Counted from the stretch's first letter, positions 39,431-49,947 are shown. The stretch: 64,000 nucleotides of DNA from Nitrincola tibetensis (GCF_003284585.1 NZ_QKRX01000007.1:1-64000); one strand, 5' to 3'. The notes: generated from the letters alone by a model not told the origin. Made by a program: numbers and translations.

Positions 39431-39446
39431 AAAGTCAGCTGACTTT
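39431..39446. promoter_or_regulatory. 16-bp perfect palindrome at the upp-uraA promoter
   Basis: AAAGTCAGCTGACTTT is a perfect palindrome. It covers the expected -35 zone of the upp promoter, whose -10 is at 39460-39465. I infer an operator for an unidentified regulator. Confidence 0.5.
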
Positions 39447-39459
39447 CCCTAAAAATGCT

Positions 39460-39465
39460 TATAAT
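39460..39465 (+). promoter_or_regulatory. -10 element for upp-uraA
   Basis: A perfect TATAAT lies 44 bases before the upp ATG. The best -35 (CTGACT at 39439-39444, 15-base spacing) is poor and lies inside the palindrome at 39431-39446. Confidence 0.55.
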
Positions 39466-39509
39466 GGCTCGCGGTTGTGTAGTCGCCAACAATTACCAGA
39501 GAGGTTTTC

Positions 39510-40136
39510 ATGAGTGTTCACGAAATACGTCACCCCTTAGTTCAGCATAAATTAGGTTTGATGAGATCTGTGCATAAAAGCACACGTGGTTTTCGTCAAT
39601 TGGCTGCTGAAGTCGGGTGTTTATTGACCTATGAAGCGACTAAGGATCTTGAGTTAGAGCCTTATGAGTTAGAAGGTTGGGCAGGGCCTGTGACTGCCGA
39701 GCGTATCAAAGGCAAAAAGATTACCGTGGTGCCTATCTTAAGAGCAGGTCTGGGGATGCTGGATGGCGTGTTGGAATTGGTTCCCAGTGCTAAAATATCG
39801 GTTGTTGGTGTCTACCGCGATGAAGAAACGCTCGAACCTGTCGCGTATTTTGAAAAGCTGGCAAGCGATATAGATGCACGTATGTCGTTAATTGTCGATC
39901 CTATGTTGGCGACAGGGGGATCAATGATAGCCACTATTGATATGTTAAAAAAAGCCGGTTGCACGAGTATTCGAGCTTTGGTGTTGGTGGCTGCACCAGA
40001 GGGGATTGCTAAGGTGCAAGCCGCTCACCCAGATGTGGATATCTTTACGGCGTCAGTTGACTCCCATTTAAATGAAAAAGGCTACATTATTCCGGGCTTA
40101 GGTGATGCCGGTGATAAAATATTTGGCACTAAGTAG
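39510..40136 (+). CDS. upp: Uracil phosphoribosyltransferase
   Basis: Upp converts uracil and PRPP to UMP. The 208-residue protein shows [12 protein letters not shown] near the N-terminus, [14 protein letters not shown], the PRPP loop [15 protein letters not shown] and the C-terminal [22 protein letters not shown] precedes the ATG. uraA follows by 9 bases, giving an uptake-plus-salvage pair. Confidence 0.98.
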   Translation: MSVHEIRHPLVQHKLGLMRSVHKSTRGFRQLAAEVGCLLTYEATKDLELEPYELEGWAGPVTAERIKGKKITVVPILRAGLGMLDGVLELVPSAKISVVGVYRDEETLEPVAYFEKLASDIDARMSLIVDPMLATGGSMIATIDMLKKAGCTSIRALVLVAAPEGIAKVQAAHPDVDIFTASVDSHLNEKGYIIPGLGDAGDKIFGTK

Positions 40137-40145
40137 GGGAATAAG

Positions 40146-41456
40146 ATGGTTAGTGAAAAAGACGGGACAGAAAAAGCCATGCACTGGCGAACCGCTTTAG
40201 CGGGTTCGCAAATGCTGTTTGTTGCCTTCGGTGCGTTGGTCTTGATGCCTTTACTAACAGGTTTGGATCCAAGTGTTGCGCTCTTTACGGCGGGCATTGG
40301 AACCTTGCTGTTTCATTTTGTTACAGGTGCGACCGTTCCCATTTTTTTAGCCTCTTCATTTGTATTTATCGCACCTATTATCTTTTCCGTTCAGAGCTGG
40401 GGTGTACCTGCGACGATGGGGGCTCTTCTAGCTGCCGGTGTGGTGTATATGTGCCTTGGGCTTTTCGTGCGGTGGCGTGGGCCTGGGTTTTTGCACCGTC
40501 TTTTGCCGCCTGTTGTCATAGGCCCGGTTATTATGATAATTGGCTTGGGTCTTGCGCCCATCGCTGTGAATATGGCCATGGGCAAGGCAGGGGATGGGTC
40601 CTTTGAAATCTTCCCTTATCAGGATGCTATTCTGGTATCGATGATTTCTTTGGCGACAACGGCTGCTGTGGCTGTTTTTGCTAAGGGGATTTTTCGACTG
40701 TTACCCATCTTATGTGGTGTGGTCGTCGGCTACTTTGCGGCATTGCTGATGGGGATGGTTAATTTTGATGCGGTTAGAGATGCCCCTTTAATTGCAGTGC
40801 CTGGATTCATCATGCCCGAGTTTCATTGGCAGGCCATTCTTTTTATGATCCCTGTCGCAATTGCGCCTGCGATAGAGCATGTGGGTGATGTTCTGGCAAT
40901 CAGTAAGGTGACGGGAAAAGATTATGTCAAGAAGCCCGGTTTACATCGCACTTTATTTGGTGATGGCTTAGCGACATCCGCAGCAGCGATGTTTGGTGGC
41001 CCGCCGAATACGACCTACTCGGAAGTCACGGGGGCCGTTATGCTGACGCGTGCCTTTAATCCAATCATCATGATTTGGGCGGCATGTTTTGCCATCTTAT
41101 TGGCATTTATTTCTAAGTTTGGCATGTTCTTACAGACGATTCCAACGCCTGTTATGGGCGGAATATTGATCTTATTGTTTGGCTCGATTGCGGCGGTTGG
41201 TATGAATACGCTAATCAAGGCGCGCGTTGATATGGCTGAACAGCGCAATTTGGTCATTGTCGCGACCGTCTTGGTGTTTGGAATAGGTGGGATGGCACTG
41301 GGTGATGGTGAGCTTAGCTTACAGGGCGTAAGTCTTTGCGGCATTATTGCGATTGCGCTTAATTTGATTTTACCGTCCTCAGTGCAAGAGGCCGATGATC
41401 TTCATGTTGAGCAGGAGGTGGTTGAAGATTTAGTTGAACACGGACGTAGAGATTAA
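40146..41456 (+). CDS. uraA: Uracil:proton symporter (nucleobase cation symporter-2)
   Basis: This inner-membrane permease has 436 residues and about 12-14 hydrophobic segments, with ATSAAAMFGGPPNTTYSEV (NCS2 signature) and AIEHVGDVLAISKVTGKDY, where the substrate-binding glutamate lies. Being cotranscribed with upp supports uracil as the substrate rather than xanthine or urate. Confidence 0.95.
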   Translation: MVSEKDGTEKAMHWRTALAGSQMLFVAFGALVLMPLLTGLDPSVALFTAGIGTLLFHFVTGATVPIFLASSFVFIAPIIFSVQSWGVPATMGALLAAGVVYMCLGLFVRWRGPGFLHRLLPPVVIGPVIMIIGLGLAPIAVNMAMGKAGDGSFEIFPYQDAILVSMISLATTAAVAVFAKGIFRLLPILCGVVVGYFAALLMGMVNFDAVRDAPLIAVPGFIMPEFHWQAILFMIPVAIAPAIEHVGDVLAISKVTGKDYVKKPGLHRTLFGDGLATSAAAMFGGPPNTTYSEVTGAVMLTRAFNPIIMIWAACFAILLAFISKFGMFLQTIPTPVMGGILILLFGSIAAVGMNTLIKARVDMAEQRNLVIVATVLVFGIGGMALGDGELSLQGVSLCGIIAIALNLILPSSVQEADDLHVEQEVVEDLVEHGRRD

Positions 41457-41468
41457 AAGGATGTTAGT

Positions 41469-41503
41469 AAGTGCTCGGCATTTGATTGCCGAGCACTTCT
41501 TTT
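41469..41503. terminator. Bidirectional terminator between uraA and ppa
   Basis: A 12-bp perfect stem AAGTGCTCGGCA (41469-41480) / TGCCGAGCACTT (41487-41498) with a 6-base loop and CTTTTC after it, between two convergent genes. Confidence 0.88.
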
Positions 41504-41505
41504 CA

Positions 41506-42039
41506 TTATTTGGCAGCTTCGTACGCAGCAACCGAATCCATGATGGCTTGGCGAGCAGCAGCGGCATCTGACCAGCCTTCAACTTTTACCCACTTTCCGA
41601 CTTCTAGCTTTTTGTAGTTCTCGAAGAAATGGGCGATACGGTCTTTTGTGAGTTGTGGTAGGTCGTTAATATCTTGGATATCGTTGTAGGCTTGAGATAG
41701 CTTTTGATGAGGAACCGCAACCAGCTTTGCATCTTCACCCGCTTCATCTGTCATATTTAGAATACCGACAGGGCGGCAGCGCACGACTGAACCTACAGCA
41801 ACTGGGTAAGGCGTGATAACCAATACGTCAAGCGCATCACCATCATCGGCTAGGGTGTTGTTGATGTATCCATAGTTTGCAGGGTAGAACATGGGCGCAG
41901 CCATGAAGCGATCTACAAATACGGCATCAGAATCTTTGTCGATTTCGTATTTGACAGGAGAGCTTTCTGCAGGAATCTCAATAACAACATAGATGTCATT
42001 AGGTAGATCTTTTCCAGAAGGTACGTTAACGAAACTCAT
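41506..42039 (-). CDS. ppa: Inorganic pyrophosphatase (family I)
   Basis: Ppa hydrolyses pyrophosphate to phosphate, driving biosynthetic reactions. The 177 residues include [47 protein letters not shown] (catalytic aspartates) and the C-terminal [14 protein letters not shown]. It lies 90 bases downstream of fbp on the same strand. Confidence 0.98.
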   Translation of the reverse strand: MSFVNVPSGKDLPNDIYVVIEIPAESSPVKYEIDKDSDAVFVDRFMAAPMFYPANYGYINNTLADDGDALDVLVITPYPVAVGSVVRCRPVGILNMTDEAGEDAKLVAVPHQKLSQAYNDIQDINDLPQLTKDRIAHFFENYKKLEVGKWVKVEGWSDAAAARQAIMDSVAAYEAAK

Positions 42040-42085
42040 CAGTTAGTTCCTTTAGATTGAAAGTCAATAATAAAATGATATTACT

Positions 42086-42105
42086 GGCATTATAAAGATA
42101 ATGCC
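42086..42105 (-). other. Hairpin between fbp and ppa
   Basis: GGCATTAT (42086-42093) and ATAATGCC (42098-42105) form a perfect 8-bp inverted repeat with a 4-base loop. There is no T run after it on the minus strand; it may be a weak terminator of fbp or an operator, since it includes a minus-strand TATAAT. Confidence 0.45.
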
Positions 42106-42129
42106 TTGAGCCTGATATAAGACTAATGA

Positions 42130-43110
42130 TCAGTCATTCTTGTTCGCTTGATGGTATTCAAGCAGCGTGTCTACTTCGTTGCGTGAACCTAAAGCAACAG
42201 AAACACGTTGATGAATCGCGTCCGGTTTAATTTCCATGATGCGTGTGTAGCAAGTGCTGGACTTTCCACCTGCTTGTTCAATCAGCATGCTCATGGGATT
42301 GCCTTCATACATTAAACGCAATTTTCCCGGCTTTTGGGGTTCGCGTGAATCCCAAGGGTAAGCAAAAATACCGCCACGAGTCAGAATGCGGTGGACTTCG
42401 GCAACCATAGACGCAACCCAGCGCATGTTGAAGTTTCTACCGCGACTGCCTTCTGAGCCAGCAAGAAGATCGTCAATGTAATTTCGCATGCCGGGTTCCC
42501 AAAAACGCTGGTTAGACATGTTAATAGCAAATTCGGCAGTGTCTGCTGGAATGGTGACGTCTTCATGCGTGAGTAAGAAGTCACCTGTGTGTGCAAGCGT
42601 GAACATGTTGACGCCATCTCCCGTGGTGAGTGATAGCACAGCCGACGGGCCATAGAGAACATAACCCGCTGCGAGTTGTTGCACGCCCGGTTGTAAAAAC
42701 AAATCAACAGAGTTTTCGTGAACGCCTGCGGGTACTTCGAGGATAGAAAAAATGGTGCCAACTGAAACATTAATGTCGATATTTGATGAGCCATCAAGTG
42801 GGTCAAATGTTACTAAAAAGCGTCCTTCCTGATTTCCAAAAACAGGGAAGTCTTCTTCTTCGGAGGCAACACCTCGAACAATAGGGTTGTCCAGTAATAC
42901 TTTCTTCAAAACTTCATTGGCAATGATATCCAGTTTTTTCTGGGTTTCACCTTGAATGTTGGTGTTGTCGGAGACGCCTAGCACACCTGCAAGCTCACCT
43001 TCACGTAGCTGTAAAGCGATCTCCTTACAGGCCAGCATTAATGTATCGATGAGTTCAATCAGTTCAGAATCAATTTTTTTGTGCTTTAAGAAATTGCTCA
43101 GAAGTTGCAT
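42130..43110 (-). CDS. fbp: Fructose-1,6-bisphosphatase class I
   Basis: Fbp dephosphorylates fructose 1,6-bisphosphate in gluconeogenesis. The 326-residue protein contains [29 protein letters not shown] (metal ligands), a C-terminal [35 protein letters not shown], all class I signatures. It is divergent from mpl. Confidence 0.97.
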   Translation of the reverse strand: MQLLSNFLKHKKIDSELIELIDTLMLACKEIALQLREGELAGVLGVSDNTNIQGETQKKLDIIANEVLKKVLLDNPIVRGVASEEEDFPVFGNQEGRFLVTFDPLDGSSNIDINVSVGTIFSILEVPAGVHENSVDLFLQPGVQQLAAGYVLYGPSAVLSLTTGDGVNMFTLAHTGDFLLTHEDVTIPADTAEFAINMSNQRFWEPGMRNYIDDLLAGSEGSRGRNFNMRWVASMVAEVHRILTRGGIFAYPWDSREPQKPGKLRLMYEGNPMSMLIEQAGGKSSTCYTRIMEIKPDAIHQRVSVALGSRNEVDTLLEYHQANKND

Positions 43111-43266
43111 TGCGTTCCATGTCCCCAGATTAGTCAGTCGGTATCAAATTTAAAACCCCAATATTTTAAGCGATTTTAGATAAAAATGCATGATAAATGC
43201 GGGTGGCGAGTAACCAAAAAACAGATGTTTTATTGGTTTTAGTGGCAGAAAACCCTAAGTGAAAAC

Positions 43267-43275
43267 TGTTATGAT
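43267..43275 (+). promoter_or_regulatory. Candidate extended -10 promoter for mpl
   Basis: TGT followed by TATGAT (43270-43275) forms an extended -10, about 33 bases before the mpl start. There is no good -35. Confidence 0.4.
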
Positions 43276-43307
43276 GATATCAATTCAACCTTGAGGATTA
43301 TTTGGCT

Positions 43308-44672
43308 GTGCATATTCATATATTAGGCATTTGCGGTACTTTCATGGGCTCTTTAGCGATACTCGCGCGTCAACTAGGGCATAAAGTGACGGGTTCAGAT
43401 ATACATGTCTACCCACCAATGAGTACCCAGCTTAAAGATCAGGGTATTGAGGTGATTGAGGGATACGATCCTAAACAACTCTCTCCAGCACCGGATCAGG
43501 TCGTCGTTGGCAATGCCATGTCAAGAGGGAATCCTTGTGTTGAATATGTATTGGAAAAAGGGCTGTCGTATACCTCAGGTCCGCAATGGTTGCATGATCA
43601 TGTTCTTCAGGATCGATGGGTATTGGCCGTAGCCGGTACCCACGGCAAAACAACAACGGCGAGCATGCTGGCTTGGATTTTAGATCAGGCAGGCATGGCG
43701 CCAGGGTTTTTAATCGGCGGCGTTCCTAAGGGGTTTACGACCTCGGCACGAGTAGGGGAAACACCTTTTTTTGTCATTGAAGCTGACGAGTATGACACAG
43801 CGTTTTTTGATAAGCGTTCAAAGTTTGTTCACTACCGACCCAGAACCTTGGTCATGAATAATTTAGAGTATGACCATGCCGATATTTTTCCTGATTTAAG
43901 TGCAATTCAGCGGCAATTCCATCATTTATTGCGTTTAATTCCAGCCAGTGGTCAGATCATATGCCCCGCTGAAGATGCAAATCTAGAGCTGGTTTTGACA
44001 ATGGGGTGCTGGAGTGAGGTGGTTAAGACTGGGTTCGAACAAGGTGCAATTCAAGCACGTTTGAAAAGCCAAGATGGACGTGATTTCTCGGTCGTCGTTG
44101 ATGGAAATGATCTTTGTGATGTCCATTGGTCACTCACGGGCCATCATAATGTGCTAAATGGTTTAAATGCCATGATGGCCGCTCATCATGTGGGTGTTAC
44201 ATTTCCTCATGCGGCCGAAGCCTTGTCTCGCTTTCCAGGTGTCAAACGGAGAATGGAGTTACTGGCTGAGGTCAATCAAATTAGAGTGTATGATGATTTT
44301 GCACATCACCCTACAGCGATTAAAACAACGCTTGAAGGGGCCCGCGCGCATATCGGATCTCGACCTTTGTTTGCCATAATAGAGCCTCGATCTAACACCA
44401 TGAGAATGGGGGTGCATCAAGATGCGCTTGCCGGGTCTGTGACGACAGCTGATCACGTTTTTTGGTTTCAACCGGCGGGAAGTGACTGGTCATTGAAAAC
44501 GTTGATTGAAAAAAGCTCTGTTACGTCTGAGGTTCATGACTCCTTGACCGAGTTGATCGCTGCCGTTATTGGTGTGGTAACACCTGGGACAGACATTGTC
44601 GTCATGTCTAATGGCGGTTTTGGCGGTATTCATCAGAAACTGATTGATGCATTAAATGGAGTCCCAAAATGA
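43308..44672 (+). CDS. mpl: UDP-N-acetylmuramate:L-Ala-gamma-D-Glu-meso-DAP ligase
   Basis: Mpl attaches the recovered murein tripeptide to UDP-MurNAc in peptidoglycan recycling. It has the Mur-ligase layout: [57 protein letters not shown] and [13 protein letters not shown] 43302 is in frame, but GTG 43308 matches the family N-terminus (M-x-I-H-I-L-G-I) and lies 10 bases after GAGGA; this gives 454 residues. ubiX overlaps by 4 bases, the mpl-ubiX pair known in Pseudomonas. Confidence 0.95.
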   Translation: MHIHILGICGTFMGSLAILARQLGHKVTGSDIHVYPPMSTQLKDQGIEVIEGYDPKQLSPAPDQVVVGNAMSRGNPCVEYVLEKGLSYTSGPQWLHDHVLQDRWVLAVAGTHGKTTTASMLAWILDQAGMAPGFLIGGVPKGFTTSARVGETPFFVIEADEYDTAFFDKRSKFVHYRPRTLVMNNLEYDHADIFPDLSAIQRQFHHLLRLIPASGQIICPAEDANLELVLTMGCWSEVVKTGFEQGAIQARLKSQDGRDFSVVVDGNDLCDVHWSLTGHHNVLNGLNAMMAAHHVGVTFPHAAEALSRFPGVKRRMELLAEVNQIRVYDDFAHHPTAIKTTLEGARAHIGSRPLFAIIEPRSNTMRMGVHQDALAGSVTTADHVFWFQPAGSDWSLKTLIEKSSVTSEVHDSLTELIAAVIGVVTPGTDIVVMSNGGFGGIHQKLIDALNGVPK

Positions 44673-45292
44673 GTGAGGTCTTTACGCGGCGAGTGTCACT
44701 GGCAATTACGGGAGCCTCTGGAGTGCAGTATGCTTTGCGTCTTATTGAATGTTTGGTTGCAGCCGACTGCCAAGTGCTGCTGATGATCTCTAAAGCAGCG
44801 CAGGTGGTGGTGGCGACTGAAACCTCAATCGGATTGCCAGGTGCCGCTGAGCAGCAGGAGATATTTCTCTCTAATAAATTTCAAGCGCGCCCGGGGCAAA
44901 TTAAGGTCTTTGGTCGTGAACAGTGGATGGCACCAGTGGCATCGGGTTCTGGTGCACCGTCTTCGATGGTGATTTGCCCCTGCAGTACAGGCACTTTGTC
45001 GGCCATCGCTTGTGGTGCCAGTAATAACCTCATTGAAAGAGCGGCAGATGTGGCTTTAAAAGAGCGCCGTCAATTAATATTAGTGCCTAGAGAGGCTCCA
45101 TTCTCTGAAATACACCTCGAAAATATGTTGAAATTATCAAGAATGGGGGCTGTAATCTTGCCTGCTTGTCCTGGTTTTTATCATCAGCCGACGACAATCG
45201 ATGACTTGATCGATTTTGTAGTTGCTAGAATCTTATCTCAACTGGGGTTGGAGCAGGTGCTCTTGCCTCGTTGGGGTGAAAAATACATTTAA
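44669..45292 (+). CDS. ubiX: Flavin prenyltransferase UbiX
   Basis: UbiX makes prenylated FMN, the cofactor for UbiD decarboxylase in ubiquinone synthesis. The 207-residue flavoprotein has [61 protein letters not shown] (read across 110-150) and [26 protein letters not shown]. It starts on the mpl stop (ATGA overlap). Confidence 0.96.
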   Translation: MSEVFTRRVSLAITGASGVQYALRLIECLVAADCQVLLMISKAAQVVVATETSIGLPGAAEQQEIFLSNKFQARPGQIKVFGREQWMAPVASGSGAPSSMVICPCSTGTLSAIACGASNNLIERAADVALKERRQLILVPREAPFSEIHLENMLKLSRMGAVILPACPGFYHQPTTIDDLIDFVVARILSQLGLEQVLLPRWGEKYI

Positions 45293-45371
45293 CTGAATTG
45301 CTAAGCTGTGCATTCTGTGTTTTGAATCGTTAGAATGGTCTTTAAAATTTTGCAGTGCGGAAAATAAATTG

Positions 45372-46064
45372 ATGTCGCGAATACTTGCGTTAGATACCTC
45401 AACGGATGCTTGCTCGGTGGCTCTCTTAAATGGAGACGAGTTAACTCAGGATTTTCGAATTGAGCCAAGGCGCCATACGCATCTCTTATTGCCAATGGTA
45501 CAGTCTTTATTGGCATCATCGTCCTTGAGGCTTGAAGATCTTGATGCGATTGCGTTTGGACGCGGCCCTGGATCTTTTGCAGGTATCCGAATTGCAACGG
45601 GGGTCGCCCAAGGGTTGGGGTTGGCCGCTGATTTACCCTTGATACCGGTATCAACTCTAGCAGCCATGGCGATCACAGCACAGCCTGGTGCCCAAGGCTT
45701 GCCCATTTTAACCGCACTGGATGCTCGAATGAATGAAGTCTATTGGGCCCTCATTCGTTTTGATGAAAGCGGTATGGTTTATGAAGTGGAAGAACGAGTA
45801 TCCTCACCGCGTGATGTATCTGTGCCAAGCTCAATTACTCAGGTATATGGTGTTGGGAGTGGTTGGGTATATGCTAGGGAGATGGAGTCTCTATCCTCTA
45901 CTAAGGTGTCATTAGACCAGTCTGAATCGATTTACCCTACGGCTGCATCGATGCTTACAATTGCAAAAGACTTATTGTTAAAGGGGCAGGTTTGTCTTGC
46001 TGATGAGGTTAGACCTGTGTATTTAAGAGATGATGTGGCCTGGAAGAAAAAGGATCAACAATGA
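45372..46064 (+). CDS. tsaB: tRNA t6A synthesis protein TsaB
   Basis: TsaB pairs with TsaD and TsaE to form N6-threonylcarbamoyladenosine in tRNA. The 230-residue, ASKHA-fold protein starts MSRILALDTSTDACSVAL and contains RRHTHLLLPMVQSLL and FGRGPGSFAGIRIATGVAQGLG. TTG 45369 is in frame; ATG 45372 is the natural start. uppP overlaps its end by 4 bases. Confidence 0.95.
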   Translation: MSRILALDTSTDACSVALLNGDELTQDFRIEPRRHTHLLLPMVQSLLASSSLRLEDLDAIAFGRGPGSFAGIRIATGVAQGLGLAADLPLIPVSTLAAMAITAQPGAQGLPILTALDARMNEVYWALIRFDESGMVYEVEERVSSPRDVSVPSSITQVYGVGSGWVYAREMESLSSTKVSLDQSESIYPTAASMLTIAKDLLLKGQVCLADEVRPVYLRDDVAWKKKDQQ

Positions 46065-46879
46065 ATGTCAGCGAATGGATTCAAACCGTTTTTTTAGCAC
46101 TAGTTCAAGGATTGTCTGAGTTTCTTCCTATTTCCAGCTCGGCACATTTAATTTTGCCAGCCCAGCTTTGGGGTTGGGAAGATCAAGGCTTGGCATTTGA
46201 TGTTGGTGTGCATTTGGGGACCCTCATCGCTGTCGTGCTTTACTTTAGACAGGATATTCTCACGCTGTTTAAGGCTTGGGTGCTATCACTTAAAGGTGTT
46301 TCTTCATCTGAGGGGCTCCTGAGCTGGTTGGTGATTTTAGGAACCTTGCCTGCTGTAATGGCGGGCGGGTTATTTGTCACCGCCATTGAACACTGGGGAC
46401 GTTCCATTTTAATTATCGCCGCAACTACAATTATTTTTGGTGCGCTAATGGGGTTGGCTGATGTATATCGTTCTGAACGTCGTTCTTTAGCTGAAATTAA
46501 AATTAAAGATGCGGTTTGGATAGGGCTTGCTCAGGCAATGTCGTTGATACCGGGTACTTCTCGTTCAGGTTCTACAATCACCGCTGCACTGTTGCTGGGT
46601 TTTGATCGTCAGTCGGCTGCTCGTTTTTCATTTTTATTGTCAATACCCGTCACGTTTGGTGCTTGTGTCATGATGATAGCACGCGTGCAAACCGGGGCGA
46701 GTGTTTTGCCACTTGAAATGTTGTTTCTGGGGGCTTTGGTTGCAGGGGTGAGTGCGTGGTTTTGTATTCATCTATTTCTTAAGTGGATTTCAAGTATTGG
46801 TATGATGCCATTTGTTATTTATCGCATGCTGCTTGGTTCTGTACTTTTACTTGTTTATTTCTTTGGTAGTGGTGGTTAG
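46061..46879 (+). CDS. uppP: Undecaprenyl-diphosphatase
   Basis: UppP (BacA) dephosphorylates undecaprenyl pyrophosphate, recycling the lipid carrier of peptidoglycan. The 272-residue polytopic protein shows both catalytic segments, LVQGLSEFLPISSSAHLIL and SLIPGTSRSGSTITAALLLGFDR, and about eight hydrophobic segments. Confidence 0.97.
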   Translation: MNVSEWIQTVFLALVQGLSEFLPISSSAHLILPAQLWGWEDQGLAFDVGVHLGTLIAVVLYFRQDILTLFKAWVLSLKGVSSSEGLLSWLVILGTLPAVMAGGLFVTAIEHWGRSILIIAATTIIFGALMGLADVYRSERRSLAEIKIKDAVWIGLAQAMSLIPGTSRSGSTITAALLLGFDRQSAARFSFLLSIPVTFGACVMMIARVQTGASVLPLEMLFLGALVAGVSAWFCIHLFLKWISSIGMMPFVIYRMLLGSVLLLVYFFGSGG

Positions 46880-46884
46880 ATTCG

Positions 46885-47676
46885 ATGAGTTGCGCTTTGA
46901 ATCTTGCTTGCACCTGGTTTGATGCGGCTTTTGAACAGCCTGCACACGCTTTGGCTCTTAAGCTTAATGTGCCAGCTATAGGTTATGAGTCTTTGGATAA
47001 CAGTGACTATGCCTGTTTGCTTATTGTGGATGAAGCTGGTTTACAGTTACAGGTGACGGGAAAAAAGCGACCAGGGCCCGTTAGGGTCGATTTTGTCTCG
47101 GGCGCGGTTGCGCATCGGCGTCAATTTGGTGGAGGTACGGGCCAGTTGATCGCCAAAGCCTGTGGTTTAAATAAAGGTGTACGACCATTTATCGTCGATG
47201 CGACAGCCGGTTTAGGTCGAGATGCATTTGTCTTAGCGACTTTAGGCTGCTCTGTCATCCTGCTTGAGCGTTCTGCGTTGGTATACGAACTTCTAAATGA
47301 TGGTGTCGAGCAAGCGCGCGGCGTGCCTGAAATTTGTGAAATAGTTGAACGTATGACCTGTAAAGGGGAAGACTCAATAGATTGGTTGAATTCCTTGAAT
47401 CCAGAGGATAAACCTGATGTTGTGTACCTTGATCCAATGTTTCCCCACACCGAAAAATCTGCGCAGGTTAAAAAAGAAATGCTATTGTTTCGCAGTCTAG
47501 TTGGACAAGATAACGATGCGGCGGCGTTATTAGATGCAGCTCTCAGAGCTGCACTTTACCGAGTTGTAGTCAAACGTCCGCGAAAGGCTCCTTGTGTTGA
47601 GGGCGTTCCTCCAACTTACCATTTAGAGGGAAAATCCTGCCGTTACGATATTTACGCTTTAAAAAAGTTTGATTAG
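46885..47676 (+). CDS. rsmJ: 16S rRNA (guanine1516-N2)-methyltransferase RsmJ
   Basis: RsmJ (YhiQ) methylates G1516 of 16S rRNA. The 263-residue protein has the family segments VRVDFVSGAVAHRRQFGGGTGQ, the SAM-binding motif DATAGLGRDAFVLATLGC and VVYLDPMFPHTEKSA. It converges on plsB with 7 bases between the stops. Confidence 0.94.
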   Translation: MSCALNLACTWFDAAFEQPAHALALKLNVPAIGYESLDNSDYACLLIVDEAGLQLQVTGKKRPGPVRVDFVSGAVAHRRQFGGGTGQLIAKACGLNKGVRPFIVDATAGLGRDAFVLATLGCSVILLERSALVYELLNDGVEQARGVPEICEIVERMTCKGEDSIDWLNSLNPEDKPDVVYLDPMFPHTEKSAQVKKEMLLFRSLVGQDNDAAALLDAALRAALYRVVVKRPRKAPCVEGVPPTYHLEGKSCRYDIYALKKFD

Positions 47677-47683
47677 CCTGCAA

Positions 47684-49939
47684 TTACCTATAAGTAGTCT
47701 CTAATAGGCTTTTGGCTTTATCTGTAAGGTGTTTTGATAGAATGCGTTCGCATAGCCTTAAAATAGGCCTTAAGGGTCTAGAGGCTTGCATGACGCCCTC
47801 ACTGGTGACGAGTAGTTGATGTTCCACGAGTTGGTTGATAAAGCTTTGAAGTACTCGCTTGTCAGCATACTCAGGGGCATGGAAGCCGAACACATCGTGT
47901 ATTTCAATGGCTAAACCCTGTGTGCGCTCGATGAGTTCATCCGCTGTAGCTGGCCCTGTTTGTGCTTGAAGCGTCAGTAGCAATAAATACTGCCTAAGTA
48001 AAATTGGTTCAACGAGCCGCATTAGGTGTATCGCGATTACCGACGGCTCTGAAGACAGTAGCCTAAACTCATTTAGCTTTTGATACGCACTTTGCACTGA
48101 GCGCAAAGGTTCTGCAGACTCAGTGTTTAAACTGAGTTCTGCGGCAAGAAATGGGTAAACAGCAATCATCAGTTGCAAGCGTTTTAGATCGGATGTGTTG
48201 GGTAAACGACGCATGACTAACAACCATAAGCCGGGTATGGCGACTTCATGCAATAAAGTGTTGCGATAAAAAGTTAATTCAGCCGCCTGCTGCTCATTGA
48301 CAGTAATAAAAGTTCCTTTTCTGACTATCTGATGGCGGTCTATGGCATCTTGAAACCATTGTTCAATAGGCAGTTTTGCGTGTTGATGATTCGCCAGTAT
48401 GAATGCGTAGAGCTCATGAATGCGGTGTTTTAAGTCATTTTCGGCGATGGATAAGTCTGGTGTGCTTAAAAGTAAGGTCGCGATAAGACTCATTGGCATA
48501 GGTGTTGATGCAGCATTGATGCGACTCATGACAAGATGGGCAATTTTGTTTAGCCGTTGGTCAGAGGGGAGATGGTTAAAATCATCGGGTAGAACAGCCT
48601 CACCGATGCTTAAGGAAACCTTGCCGTAGGATTGAAACAGAATTCGTGCAGCCTTGAGTGTACCGACTAGGCTCTCTTTCTTTTTTTTCTGACCGGATAG
48701 TTCTTGTTGGTAACTATGGCTCTCAACCAATCGATCATATCCAATCCAAACGGGGACAAATGCAATTGGGCGTGAGGGGAGTTGGCTTGCCGCATCCAGT
48801 GTCATATCAAGTAGCCCAGTTTTGGCAGGCAATAGACGTCCTGTTCGGCTACGTCCACCTTCAACAAAGTATTCAATGCTATGACCACGCTGCATCATTA
48901 AAATCAGATAGCGACGAAAAAGAGTTGAGTAGTCGCGGTCGCCTTTAAATTGCCGGCGGATAAAAATAGCCCCTCCTTGACGCAGAAGTTTGCCGACAAT
49001 AGGAATGTTTAAGTTATCTCCAGCGACCACGTGAGGCACCATGAGCCCGTTTTGATAGAGTAGCCACGAGAGTAAAATATAATCCAAATGACTGCGATGA
49101 CAGGGAAGGTAAACAAGGTTATGTGTCAATGCCAACTTTTGCAGTGACTCAATACCGCTCAAGTTGACCTCTTGATAGAGGCGTTTCAACATGAAAGCGA
49201 TCATACGATTCAGCACTCTCGCGGTTTGAGGCCTAAAGTCGGCTATCATTTTGTTGAGCTGAGCTCGCAAGGCAGCTTCTGTTTTAATAATAGATTTGGG
49301 TGACTCTTGTGCATGCCGATAAATGATATTTTGAATGTCATGCGACATGATGACTTGGTTGATGAGCGCACGCTTGCTCGATAGGTCAGGCCCAAGAATG
49401 GCTTGTTGCGTGCGCTGAAAATGTTCACTGAGCAACCAAATGCAGCACTGAAGTATTGCCAGTGACGAAATGCCCGGTTGGCTGATATCACGCAAATGTA
49501 AGGGTTCGTCAATACGAAGGAGTGTCGATCGACCTCTAATCAAAAGATTAAGCCAAGAGAGAAAAGGCGTTGGTTTTGTCCAGTTCTCATTAAATATTGC
49601 TATCAGCTTGTTTGGATGACTCGCAGGCATATGGCCGACTAGCAGCGTGATAGGTTGCAGCAAAATCTCATGATCTGATTGGCTCAATTGCAGATCAATC
49701 AGTTTTTCAAGGCTTAGTGTGCTTTGAGTATGAAGCTCATTTAAGTTAATGAGTTGCTCCGAGTGCAAATGAATTCCTTGCTCTTCTAGCCACTGGGCCA
49801 GAATTAAACCATGAACCGATGATGCGTGCTCCAACACATAATACACCTGAGTATTTCGTTGTAGCTTATCTTGACCTATGACCCGAACACGCGTTAATAA
49901 TCGGATAAAATATCGGTTAATAGAAGTCAAAAAAGTCAT
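47684..49939 (-). CDS. plsB: Glycerol-3-phosphate 1-O-acyltransferase
   Basis: PlsB makes lysophosphatidic acid at the inner membrane, the first step of phospholipid synthesis. The 751 residues contain the acyltransferase blocks: HX4D motif H281-D286 in LPCHRSHLDYILL, GAIFIRRQFKGDRDYSTLF, YFVEGGRSRTGRLLPAKTG and IAFVPVWIGYDR. Length is slightly below the ~807 of E. coli PlsB. slyX precedes it by 8 bases. Confidence 0.96.
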   Translation of the reverse strand: MTFLTSINRYFIRLLTRVRVIGQDKLQRNTQVYYVLEHASSVHGLILAQWLEEQGIHLHSEQLINLNELHTQSTLSLEKLIDLQLSQSDHEILLQPITLLVGHMPASHPNKLIAIFNENWTKPTPFLSWLNLLIRGRSTLLRIDEPLHLRDISQPGISSLAILQCCIWLLSEHFQRTQQAILGPDLSSKRALINQVIMSHDIQNIIYRHAQESPKSIIKTEAALRAQLNKMIADFRPQTARVLNRMIAFMLKRLYQEVNLSGIESLQKLALTHNLVYLPCHRSHLDYILLSWLLYQNGLMVPHVVAGDNLNIPIVGKLLRQGGAIFIRRQFKGDRDYSTLFRRYLILMMQRGHSIEYFVEGGRSRTGRLLPAKTGLLDMTLDAASQLPSRPIAFVPVWIGYDRLVESHSYQQELSGQKKKKESLVGTLKAARILFQSYGKVSLSIGEAVLPDDFNHLPSDQRLNKIAHLVMSRINAASTPMPMSLIATLLLSTPDLSIAENDLKHRIHELYAFILANHQHAKLPIEQWFQDAIDRHQIVRKGTFITVNEQQAAELTFYRNTLLHEVAIPGLWLLVMRRLPNTSDLKRLQLMIAVYPFLAAELSLNTESAEPLRSVQSAYQKLNEFRLLSSEPSVIAIHLMRLVEPILLRQYLLLLTLQAQTGPATADELIERTQGLAIEIHDVFGFHAPEYADKRVLQSFINQLVEHQLLVTSEGVMQASRPLRPILRLCERILSKHLTDKAKSLLETTYR

Positions 49940-49947
49940 AAAGTGGC

